Positions 5,441-11,277 of a DNA stretch of 11,277 nt are shown piece after piece. The stretch is from assembly GCA_903850725.1 (NCBI GenBank), contig CAINMG010000091.1, forward strand, positions 1-11,277, given 5' to 3'. This stretch comes from Candidatus Staskawiczbacteria bacterium (lineage in GTDB: Bacteria; Patescibacteriota; Minisyncoccia; Minisyncoccales; Staskawiczbacteraceae). The stretch's first letter is position 1. Each line of letters starts with the position of its first letter. The position numbers and the translations under genes were made by a program. The notes beneath the pieces were generated by a model. The model ran no database searches, was not told where the DNA came from, and was given only the letters and a program-made list of their open reading frames with translations.

Positions 5441-6046
5441 TTATTCAGCAAATCTATTCTCCACTTCCTGCCAATTTACAATATTCCACCAATTTTCTAC
5501 AAACTTAGCTCTATCATTTTTATAATCTAAATAATAACTATGCTCCCACACATCAAGACACAACAAAATTTTCTGCTCTGGATAAAGGTTTACATTATGC
5601 TTTTCAACTTGGATAATATTTAAATTATTATGCTCTTTATGCCAGGTTAATAAAGCCCAACCCGATCCCTCAACTGATTTTGCAGTTTCTGAAAATTCTG
5701 TTTTAAATCGCTCCCAGCTACCAAAATCTTTGTTTATTTGCTCTAAAAGTTTTGGTGCATTTTTGCCAATATCATTTTTACCAGAACTGGCCGAATCCAT
5801 TATTTTCCAAAATGTTTCGTGTAAAATATGACCCGCTACATTAAAAGATAATGCCTTGGAGATTGCTTTAAAATCTAGACTAGCTCCAGATTTCCTGCCT
5901 TCTTCCAATTTAGCCAGCAAATCATTAGCAAAGTTGACGTAAGATTGATGATGTTTTGTGTGATGCAAAGTCAAAACTTCCAGAGACATATATGGCTCAA
6001 GCGCATTATATTCATAAGGCAATTTTGGTAAATTATATTTTTCCAT
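5441..6046 (-). CDS. sodA: Superoxide dismutase, Fe/Mn family
   Basis: A 201-residue cytosolic enzyme that dismutates superoxide to oxygen and hydrogen peroxide. The four metal ligands are visible: His28 in LTLHHTKHHQSYV, His76 in HILHETFW, Asp165 and His169 in DVWEHSYYLDY. GSGWALLTW (127-135) and the terminal NWWNIVNW are family signatures. Gly72 sits where iron enzymes have the second-shell Gln. The usual Mn-type Gln in the later loop appears to be replaced by His150 (QVEKHNVNL), as in archaeal or cambialistic forms, so metal preference cannot be stated. No signal peptide is seen. It lies downstream of the glycyl-radical-like gene, separated by the long hairpin at 6076-6145, and ends at a strong terminator. 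No convincing promoter or SD is seen immediately before it. Confidence 0.93.
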   Translation of the reverse strand: MEKYNLPKLPYEYNALEPYMSLEVLTLHHTKHHQSYVNFANDLLAKLEEGRKSGASLDFKAISKALSFNVAGHILHETFWKIMDSASSGKNDIGKNAPKLLEQINKDFGSWERFKTEFSETAKSVEGSGWALLTWHKEHNNLNIIQVEKHNVNLYPEQKILLCLDVWEHSYYLDYKNDRAKFVENWWNIVNWQEVENRFAE

Positions 6047-6075
6047 AAATTTATTATTTACTTACTAAAAAGTGA

Positions 6076-6145
6076 GGCAGTAATTTTTTTTCGAGGAGAG
6101 GGTGCCCCGTAGAGAGGCTCTCCCCGCAGAAAAAAAGTTACTGCC
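6076..6145. repeat. Long inverted repeat with A/T tracts and GC-rich core
   Basis: Positions 6076-6092 pair with 6129-6145 over 17 uninterrupted positions: ggcagtaa/ttactgcc, then a T-run against an A-run, then C-G. One pair is G-U on the plus strand, which becomes an A-C mismatch on the minus strand. Inside, ggagag (6095-6100) pairs with ctctcc (6118-6123) around a 17-base loop. The core is far richer in GC than its surroundings. On the minus strand a ttttt run begins five bases after the stem, so a weak terminator or attenuator before sodA is possible. A MITE-like element or an RNA-processing hairpin would fit equally well. Confidence 0.7.
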
Positions 6146-6160
6146 GAGCTTTAAAAAACA

Positions 6161-6472
6161 TTAGCATCCGCAAGATCCTCCACTTGGCATAACATATTCA
6201 GTTCTCTCTCCGTATTCTTGTTTTTTACCATTATTCCACTGTGCAACTGGCCTTATATAACCCACCACCCTTGAATAAACTTCACACTTTTGGAAATTTG
6301 TCAGAGCTGGATTTTTTGCGTAACAATCATTGCATTTGAAAGCGTTTATTTTTTCGCCATTATGCTCATATGCAAGGTAAACTCCATTTTCTATTTTTTC
6401 GCCATTTATTGAAATTTCTTTTTTGCAATCGTGGCAAACATTATTTATTGATACATTTTGTGCTGTTTCCAT
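6161..6472 (-). CDS. Stand-alone NrdD C-terminal-like glycyl-radical/zinc protein
   Basis: A 103-residue protein resembling only the end of the anaerobic class III ribonucleotide reductase NrdD. EVYSRVVGYIRPVAQWNNGK (64-83) matches the NrdD C-terminal segment, in which the glycine of RVxGY (Gly71 here) carries the radical. Before it are C13xxC16 and C47xxC50, like the NrdD zinc site, plus Cys63, and the protein ends in SCGC. The large catalytic barrel and its thiyl cysteines are missing, and there is room for neither. It may be a replaceable radical domain, as GrcA (YfiD) is for pyruvate formate-lyase, or a diverged zinc protein. The ATG is fixed by a promoter about 55 bases upstream. sodA follows on the same strand, which would fit oxygen damage repair (inference). 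Confidence 0.65.
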   Translation of the reverse strand: METAQNVSINNVCHDCKKEISINGEKIENGVYLAYEHNGEKINAFKCNDCYAKNPALTNFQKCEVYSRVVGYIRPVAQWNNGKKQEYGERTEYVMPSGGSCGC

Positions 6473-6527
6473 AATAATATATTTTTTTATTAATTGATAA
6501 CCGACCTTTTTTGTCTGATATTAATTC

Positions 6528-6556
6528 ATATTATTATGAATACAAAAGCAAGTCAA
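6528..6556 (-). promoter_or_regulatory. Sigma-70-type promoter of the NrdD-like gene
   Basis: On the minus strand TTGACT (6551-6556) and TAATAT (6528-6533) are spaced by exactly 17 bases. Transcription would start near 6520, giving a leader of roughly 50 bases. An inverted repeat, attcata (6524-6530) with tatgaat (6535-6541), covers the -10 and could be an operator. The promoter lies 22 bases past the stop of the pseudouridine synthase gene, so it starts a new unit. Confidence 0.75.
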
Positions 6557-6578
6557 TAGGTCCGCCTGTGCATAACTT

Positions 6579-7277
6579 TTACAAATATTTTTGCCAAGAT
6601 TCTGGTAAATCAATTGAAATCTTTTTAACTTCATCTTTTGTAGCCAATTTAAACTCAATATCAGTAGCACAAAGAGCAATAGCACTATTGTCTTTCCAAT
6701 CTGGCATACTTACATTGCTGTATTTTCTATCCCCTAAAATTGGATTTCCCATTTCTGACATTTGCACTCTTATTTGATGGAATCTTCCAGTTTTTGGCAA
6801 AATTTTTAAAAGCGAAAACTTTCCATTGCTTTTAACTACTTCATAAGAAAGTTCTGCTGTTCTAGTTTTGGTGGCTTTCTTAATTTCTGCCAAAAGTTCC
6901 TCATCTGTTTTATTAGTGAAACCTTCAGCAAAAAAAGAAATTTTGTTTATTTTTTCTTTCAAATCCCCTTTTTCATTTTTCAATTTTCCAAGCACAATAG
7001 CATGATAAGTTTTTTGAATTGTATGTTCTCTAAATTGTTCTGATAAACGACTTGCTCCTTTTGAAGTTTTAGCAAACAGCACAATTCCAGTTACTGGCTT
7101 ATCTAATCTATGCACAAGACCCAAAAAAACATTACCAGGTTTTTGATACTTTTCTTTTAAATAATTTTTAACTTCATCAAACAAAGAAACATCTCCAGAG
7201 CCATCGCCCTGAGTTAGAACTCCTGCAGGTTTTAATACTGCAATTATATGATTGTCTTCGTATAATACTTTTATCAT
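6579..7277 (-). CDS. RluA-family pseudouridine synthase
   Basis: A 232-residue enzyme that converts uridine to pseudouridine, probably in rRNA or tRNA. LYEDNHIIAVLKPAGVLTQ (5-23) is the family's first motif. GLVHRLDKPVTGIVLFAK (53-70) carries the catalytic Asp59. KTYHAIVLG (89-97) and GRFHQIRVQMSEMGNPILGDRKY (163-185) are motifs II and III. There is no N-terminal S4 domain, so it is the short type (RluA/RluC catalytic core only); the exact target base cannot be called. Its ATG overlaps the stop of the preceding hypothetical gene as ATGA, indicating translational coupling and membership in the mreC-mreD-PBP2 operon. No clear terminator follows before the next promoter. Confidence 0.9.
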   Translation of the reverse strand: MIKVLYEDNHIIAVLKPAGVLTQGDGSGDVSLFDEVKNYLKEKYQKPGNVFLGLVHRLDKPVTGIVLFAKTSKGASRLSEQFREHTIQKTYHAIVLGKLKNEKGDLKEKINKISFFAEGFTNKTDEELLAEIKKATKTRTAELSYEVVKSNGKFSLLKILPKTGRFHQIRVQMSEMGNPILGDRKYSNVSMPDWKDNSAIALCATDIEFKLATKDEVKKISIDLPESWQKYL

Positions 7278-7567
7278 TTTAGTAATTGTTTAATCCTGTC
7301 GGCTTCAGTCTCAACTACTGGGCCGAAATATTCGCCATTATGTGCGTGGGTGCCTTGATAAATTGGCTGTTTTTGGTCCAAATGCAAACTAAAAGTAAAA
7401 TCCTGTCCTTGTTGTTTTAAATAAACGTGAAACCTAGGATAATGATTCCCAGTTAATTTTCTGACAATATTATATACATTACTACTTTCTGCGCCCAGCA
7501 TTAAATACCCCATTCTTCGGGAAATATTTAAAGCATTATCTTTTATATTTTTTATAGTAAAGTCCAT
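7274..7567 (-). CDS. Small His-rich conserved-looking hypothetical protein
   Basis: A 97-residue soluble protein with no function I can assign. The notable segment is YPRFHVYLK (43-51), then LHLDQKQPIYQGTHAHNGEY (61-80), with His42, His47, His62, Asp64, His74 and His76. The HxD and HxH pairs could bind a metal, but that is only a reading of the residues. I have the impression that similar HLDQK.P.Y.G..AH.GEY proteins occur widely in Patescibacteria. There is no signal peptide or membrane helix. It starts one base after the PBP2 stop and overlaps the pseudouridine synthase start by four bases, so it is firmly inside that operon. That placement hints at a cell-envelope or translation-linked role. 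Confidence 0.8.
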   Translation of the reverse strand: MDFTIKNIKDNALNISRRMGYLMLGAESSNVYNIVRKLTGNHYPRFHVYLKQQGQDFTFSLHLDQKQPIYQGTHAHNGEYFGPVVETEADRIKQLLK

Positions 7568-7568
7568 A

Positions 7569-9482
7569 TTATTTATTTTTATTAAAATACCAATTTAAAA
7601 CTTCGCGAGCAACAGTTAAAGACCCTGACCTTAAGCCCTCCACTTCCTCAATAGTAACCACCAAAACAATTTCTGGGTTTTCATAAGGACCATAAACCGA
7701 TGCCCAAGTATTATAGAAACCTGCTTTCCCTATTTCAGCTGTTCCTGTTTTAGAAGCAACTGGTACAGACATGCTATTTAAGAAATAAGACGAGCCATAA
7801 GATTTTTCCACCCCATCCCTCATGCCTTCTTGAATAACTTTTAAATTTTCTTTATCAATAAAACCTTGTCTTACGATTTCTGGTTCAAACTTTTTGACAC
7901 CAATAATTTCATTTACAATCTGCGGTTTGTACAAAATCCCACCATTAGCTATTGTAGCGTAAGCTAGTGCTAACTGCAATGGAGTAACCTGTAAATCCGA
8001 CTGGCCAATTGATAAGTTATAAGTATCCCCGTCCCACCAATTTTCGCCTTTATATTGCTTTTTCCATTCTGGGCTTGGAATAAATCCTTTATATTCTCCG
8101 GGCAAATCAACTCCGGTTTTTTCGCCCCAACCAAATAATGATAAATATTTAGCGATTTTTGTTGGCCCTAGTCCTTGCTGATCTTTATACCCTCCGCCAA
8201 TTGTATAAAAATAAATGTTTGAAGATACAGCAATTGCCTCTCTCATGTCTACCCATCCATGAGGCGTAACCCCGCCAAACCTATAAATAATACTCGGATC
8301 ATATTTACTTATTACTTCTATAAACCCTGGATCATTTATTAATTTATTTGGAGAAATTAGCTTTTCCTGCAAAGCACCCGATGCTTCAAAAGGTTTTATT
8401 GTTGAACCTGTTGGGTATTGAGCAGAAATTGCCCTATTAAAAAATGGACGAGAAGAATCATTTACAAGTTGATCTAAATCTTTTTGAGAAATTCCTTTAG
8501 AAAATAAATTATTATCGTAGGACGGATAAGAAACAAGCGCTAAAACCTGACCGTTTCTTGGATCTATAGCCACAGCTGAGGCTTTCTTAGAACCAACATC
8601 TTTAACTACTTTTTCAAGCTCATCATAAACTTTCTGTTGCAAGCCAGAATCAATATTTAATATTATATTGTTTCCTGGAACTGGCTCTGAAATTATTTCT
8701 TGACCTTTTTGTATCCCGACCGCTGTCTTTTGAGTTTCTAATATTCCAGGAATTCCTCGTAAATATTCTTCATAAGATTTTTCAAGTCCGGTTTTCCCAG
8801 AACTATCATTTATCGCATAACTCTTTTTGCCAGTAAATTCATCCTGAGTTACTCTACCAATATATCCTAGTAAATGTGAAAATGATTGCCCTAAAACATA
8901 GTTTCTTAATATATTATTTTCTACCTGACACCCAGAAAATTCCTTAAGACGCGCCTCTAAAATTAAAATTATTTCATGCGATAAATTTTCAGAAATTAAA
9001 ACATTTGGTTCGACAGAATCATTGATTTGCTTCTCTAAACTTGCTGGATCTTTTCCTAAAATAACAGCAAGCTCTGATATTTCCTTAATTGTTTGCTCAC
9101 TAGAAGCGGGGAAACTCCTTCTATCGCAAACCAAATCAAAAGCAGGAGAATTTGATACTAGCTTCTTTAAATTTCTATCATAAATTATACCTCTCTCTGG
9201 CTTAATCAAAACTACTTTTCCTTTATTATTTTCAGCTAACAATCGATAATCACTGCCTTTAAAGATTTGCAAATATGCAACTTTTCCAAAAATTAAAACA
9301 ACAAGCAGTATAAAAATACCCATCAAAACATAAGCTTTTATCTCCTTTAATGGGACCTCAAATCTTTTTTCGGAAAACCCAGACTCTGACTCCTCTGCCT
9401 TGGCCATATTATCCAAAAATACCTCATGAGGCTCAATATCTGCAGAATATTTATTTTTTATTTTGTAATTTTTTGAAAACAT
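7569..9482 (-). CDS. mrdA: Penicillin-binding protein 2, elongasome transpeptidase
   Basis: A class B PBP that cross-links peptidoglycan during side-wall elongation with MreC, MreD and RodA. From the ATG at 9482 it has 637 residues. A TTG 36 bases further upstream would add 12 residues, but the ATG gives the IEPHEVFLDN start that I regard as typical of this group. The order is a cytoplasmic tail, a membrane helix at about 50-73, the pedestal with the PERGIIYDRN motif (about 95-104), and then the transpeptidase domain. The active-site motifs are STIK with nucleophile Ser360, SSN at 420-422, and KTGTAE from Lys578. DLPGE and GQSDLQVTPLQLA are also typical. All catalytic residues are intact. It overlaps the mreD end by 32 bases, and a hypothetical gene follows after one base. 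Confidence 0.93.
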   Translation of the reverse strand: MFSKNYKIKNKYSADIEPHEVFLDNMAKAEESESGFSEKRFEVPLKEIKAYVLMGIFILLVVLIFGKVAYLQIFKGSDYRLLAENNKGKVVLIKPERGIIYDRNLKKLVSNSPAFDLVCDRRSFPASSEQTIKEISELAVILGKDPASLEKQINDSVEPNVLISENLSHEIILILEARLKEFSGCQVENNILRNYVLGQSFSHLLGYIGRVTQDEFTGKKSYAINDSSGKTGLEKSYEEYLRGIPGILETQKTAVGIQKGQEIISEPVPGNNIILNIDSGLQQKVYDELEKVVKDVGSKKASAVAIDPRNGQVLALVSYPSYDNNLFSKGISQKDLDQLVNDSSRPFFNRAISAQYPTGSTIKPFEASGALQEKLISPNKLINDPGFIEVISKYDPSIIYRFGGVTPHGWVDMREAIAVSSNIYFYTIGGGYKDQQGLGPTKIAKYLSLFGWGEKTGVDLPGEYKGFIPSPEWKKQYKGENWWDGDTYNLSIGQSDLQVTPLQLALAYATIANGGILYKPQIVNEIIGVKKFEPEIVRQGFIDKENLKVIQEGMRDGVEKSYGSSYFLNSMSVPVASKTGTAEIGKAGFYNTWASVYGPYENPEIVLVVTIEEVEGLRSGSLTVAREVLNWYFNKNK

Positions 9483-9948
9483 AAAATCCAATTGTAGCAA
9501 ATAATAAATTATATGCAATTTCCACTAAAATAATCCAGCTCAAACTTTCTGAATATTGATGATATGAAACAAAATTAATAATACTTAAGAATAATTTGTT
9601 GAAAGCATAAGCTAAAATAAAGAAAAAAGCAAAATGTAAAAATGGAAACCTCTCTTTCGTTTCAATCAAGTTTTTTAAGAACCTACCTGCAAAAATATAA
9701 ATTATAAAAAAAGAAATAATAAATGACCCGAAAAACAAATTAGAAAAAACATCTAGAAAAAATCCGGCAATAATTGAAGTGAAAATTAAAAATACCTTAT
9801 CCTGTCTGCAAAAAAACAATAAAGAAATAAACAAAATAAAAACAAAGTTTGGGACTATCCCTAAAATATTAAAATATGGAAAAAAACTGGCCTGAGCTAA
9901 AGCCAAAATAAAAAATAAAATTGTCAGAATAATATATTTTACCCACAT
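9451..9948 (-). CDS. mreD: Rod shape-determining protein MreD
   Basis: A very hydrophobic 165-residue integral membrane protein with five to six predicted helices, the usual size and layout of MreD. The segment FFPYFNILGIVPNFVFILF (22-40) matches the family's conserved 'P.ltL..lvy' region, and FLDVFSNLFFGSF (63-75) matches its D..s...G. turn. MreD links MreC and PBP2 in the elongasome. Identification rests on hydrophobicity plus its fixed place between mreC and mrdA. It overlaps the mreC stop by one base (TAATG) and runs 32 bases into the PBP2 gene, so translation is probably coupled on both sides. No signal other than the ATG itself supports the start. Confidence 0.88.
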   Translation of the reverse strand: MWVKYIILTILFFILALAQASFFPYFNILGIVPNFVFILFISLLFFCRQDKVFLIFTSIIAGFFLDVFSNLFFGSFIISFFIIYIFAGRFLKNLIETKERFPFLHFAFFFILAYAFNKLFLSIINFVSYHQYSESLSWIILVEIAYNLLFATIGFYVFKKLQNKK

Positions 9949-10793
9949 TACTTTATTTTCATATAATCTGTAATCACAAATAATTTTTCTGTTATTTTGA
10001 TATCAAAAAATTGTTCAACTGTTGCTGTTTGAAAAGGTTTTAAGTCGTTTTTTTCCTTTTGTTTTATTTTACCAACTAAAAGATCTTTTGGAAAAATCCC
10101 CTCCAGAGCCGAAGTCGTAAGAATATCCCCAGCATTAATCTCGGAATCTGTTGGCACCAAATCTAAATATAAAGTAAGACCGCCCTTTCCTCTTATAACC
10201 CCGTATATAGGAACCAAATTGCCATCTATAATTTTTACATCCAAAACACTATTTTTATTTGAAATCAACATTACCTGAGAAAAGCTTTTATAAACCTTTG
10301 AGATCTTTCCAAACAAAACTTTTTGCTGGGAAACAACTGCCATATTTTCTGAAATACCATCATCTTTACCTTTATCAATTAGAATAAAATCCTCTTTAGA
10401 ATCAAATCCCGTAATATTTGCCAAAACTAAATTAAAATCTTCAGGTTGGCTACAAGCTAAAATATCCTTTACTGCTTGGGTCTGTTCCGATGAATCATAA
10501 AGCAATGCCATCTGAGAAAGTAATTTCTGATTTTCGTTTTTTAAATTTTCATTTTCCTTCTGCAAATTCCCAAAATTAAAAACAGACCCAAAGGCAGAAG
10601 CTGTATTACTGCCTGCATTTAAAAAAACTTTTTGAACTGGCAAGGTTAACGAATAAAAACCATTCCTAATTTTAGCAGAGAATAAATTCAAAATTCCCAC
10701 AAACAAAACCAACACAATAATTCCAGTTATTATTTTTATCAAACCAATTTTTTGCCAACCTCCAGATTTTTTACTATTTATAAATTGATTCAT
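9948..10793 (-). CDS. mreC: Cell shape-determining protein MreC
   Basis: A 281-residue protein that organises the elongasome on the outer face of the membrane and activates PBP2. It has one membrane helix (about 17-39), a coiled coil at about 76-100 (LQKENENLKNENQKLL), and two beta domains. In those, GFDSKEDFILIDKGKDDGISENMAVVS (128-154) and the later LTTSALEGIFPKDLLVGKI are the recognisable MreC signatures, the latter matching the GldGvyPpGlpvG motif. The order mreC-mreD-PBP2 is classical. MreB would usually lie directly upstream, but a surface-type protein is there instead. RodA is not in the window either. A weak promoter may lie just before it at 10816-10844. No SD is visible. Confidence 0.9.
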   Translation of the reverse strand: MNQFINSKKSGGWQKIGLIKIITGIIVLVLFVGILNLFSAKIRNGFYSLTLPVQKVFLNAGSNTASAFGSVFNFGNLQKENENLKNENQKLLSQMALLYDSSEQTQAVKDILACSQPEDFNLVLANITGFDSKEDFILIDKGKDDGISENMAVVSQQKVLFGKISKVYKSFSQVMLISNKNSVLDVKIIDGNLVPIYGVIRGKGGLTLYLDLVPTDSEINAGDILTTSALEGIFPKDLLVGKIKQKEKNDLKPFQTATVEQFFDIKITEKLFVITDYMKIK

Positions 10794-10815
10794 ATTTTAG
10801 CAGTATCTTGCCATC

Positions 10816-10844
10816 AGTTTACCAAAAATAAAAAAACTATGCAA
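10816..10844 (-). promoter_or_regulatory. Possible promoter of the mreC operon
   Basis: On the minus strand TTGCAT (10839-10844) and TAAACT (10816-10821) are 17 bases apart. Transcription would start about 15 bases before the mreC ATG. The -10 is poor and the region is AT-rich, so readthrough from the gene upstream is an equal possibility. No stem-loop terminator is seen in the 53-base gap. Confidence 0.3.
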
Positions 10845-10846
10845 AT

Positions 10847-11277
10847 CTAATACCCCCACCCCAAATCCCCTTTATCTGTAGTGATTTTTAAAATCTTTAA
10901 ACCTTTCTCTGTTTTTAATATTTTGCCCCCACTATCTTTACCAACAAAAGTTGTATTTTTGCCACCATAAACTGCCAGCACATTATAATCTTTTGCTTGC
11001 CCTGAGCCATATCGAAGGGTGGAGGATACATATTGCGAAAGCATTTTGAGATTCTTGTTTTTGTCATATAGCCATAAGAAAGCCATTTTGTTTTTGCTAG
11101 TGTCAGCTAACTTGCCATTATACTTTATGGATTTGATTTCTGCCTTCATTGTGATTTTTCTGTTTTTGTCTTTAAGTTTTATCTCAGTTGTGTTGCCTGC
11201 TTTATCTGTAAGTGTGATTGTGTCGTCTTTATCGGTGATTGTGATTTCATTTGATTGCGAAATATTATCTTTACCTG
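10847..11277 (-). CDS. C-terminal part of an Ig-like surface protein (5' truncated)
   Basis: The reading frame is open from the window edge to the TAG at 10847, giving 142 residues. The ATG at 11149 is internal, because codons continue without a stop upstream of it. The edge part reads ITDKDDTITLTDKAGNTTEI. DKAGNTT is the characteristic turn of bacterial Ig-like adhesin repeats, and threonine and lysine are abundant. The remainder is beta-rich (KAEIKSIKYNG, LLWLYDK-like strands, TTFVGKDSGGK) and ends DLGWGY. There are no cysteines and no C-terminal membrane anchor in the visible part. A secreted or surface-displayed protein is inferred, but the N-terminus needed to show a signal peptide is outside the window. 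It lies 53 bases upstream of mreC, where mreB often is. Confidence 0.6.
   Translation of the reverse strand, partial: GKDNISQSNEITITDKDDTITLTDKAGNTTEIKLKDKNRKITMKAEIKSIKYNGKLADTSKNKMAFLWLYDKNKNLKMLSQYVSSTLRYGSGQAKDYNVLAVYGGKNTTFVGKDSGGKILKTEKGLKILKITTDKGDLGWGY

Noticed and set aside
6055..6083. TTACTG-17-TAAATA as a separate sodA promoter
   Set aside because: The -35 matches consensus at only two positions and lies in the arm of the long hairpin. sodA may instead be read through from the promoter at 6528-6556.
6559..6567. ggtccgcct, matching half of the asnS palindrome
   Set aside because: Only nine bases match and there is no second arm, so it may be chance or a decayed copy; not enough to call a repeat.
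6511..6777. Plus-strand open frame of 88 residues
   Set aside because: It overlaps the promoter at 6528-6556 and the 3' end of the pseudouridine synthase gene, and has no recognisable domain.
9483..9518. TTG start giving PBP2 twelve extra residues
   Set aside because: The ATG at 9482 gives the expected N-terminus and less overlap with mreD; the extra residues are hydrophobic and read from mreD coding sequence.
1..11277. CRISPR arrays, tRNA or rRNA genes, transposases, replication origin
   Set aside because: No spaced direct repeats, cloverleaf T-loop arms, rRNA-like blocks, transposase motifs or DnaA-box clusters were seen on either strand.

Overview
The window looks like a chromosomal piece of an uncultured, AT-rich bacterium of the Candidate Phyla Radiation (Patescibacteria), most likely the Parcubacteria group. 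This rests on family-level impressions that I could not search: small conserved hypothetical proteins of the kind seen in these genomes, a divergent class II lysyl-tRNA synthetase, an orphan sigma region-4 protein, a compact PBP2, AT-rich leaders almost without Shine-Dalgarno sequences, and tight gene packing. TGA, TAA and TAG all act as ordinary stops, so nothing suggests the recoded UGA of Gracilibacteria or Absconditabacteria.

Layout. At the left end a single plus-strand gene (33-359) encodes a stand-alone sigma-70 region-4-like DNA-binding protein. It has a textbook ribosome binding site and a GNRA-loop terminator. Next comes a 200-base gene-free stretch with a perfect TATAAT, two stem-loops and a terminator shared by both strands, together a candidate small RNA. 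Everything from 564 to the right edge is on the minus strand. Read right to left in transcription order it begins with the 3' part of an Ig-like surface protein cut by the window edge. A cell-shape and cell-wall cluster follows: mreC, mreD, PBP2 (mrdA), a small His-rich hypothetical protein and an RluA-type pseudouridine synthase, joined by overlaps or 1-base gaps. A clear sigma-70-type promoter then drives a short stand-alone protein resembling the zinc and glycyl-radical end of NrdD. A long hairpin separates it from an Fe/Mn superoxide dismutase, which ends at a strong intrinsic terminator.

A second clear promoter (5360-5388) drives lysS, which is followed after 1 base by a FosX-type fosfomycin hydrolase and after 8 more bases by an ArsR-type winged-helix regulator. 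Three related palindromes with the half-site gctattcta lie beside that regulator and in front of the next gene. Downstream are a conserved hypothetical, a four-helix membrane protein, asnS and a small cytidylyltransferase-like nucleotidyl transferase. The stop codon of the last one lies inside the shared terminator.

How the genes fit together. Two tRNA synthetases and the pseudouridine synthase serve translation. MreC, MreD and PBP2 show that the cell builds peptidoglycan and shapes an elongated wall. That would make MurA, the fosfomycin target, present and would give FosX a purpose. The superoxide dismutase beside an oxygen-sensitive-type glycyl-radical module suggests a cell that meets oxygen intermittently. 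The most unusual items are the lysS-fosX-arsR unit with its palindromes, the stand-alone glycyl-radical module, an in-frame double palindrome inside asnS, the long AU-rich hairpin before sodA, and the candidate small RNA.
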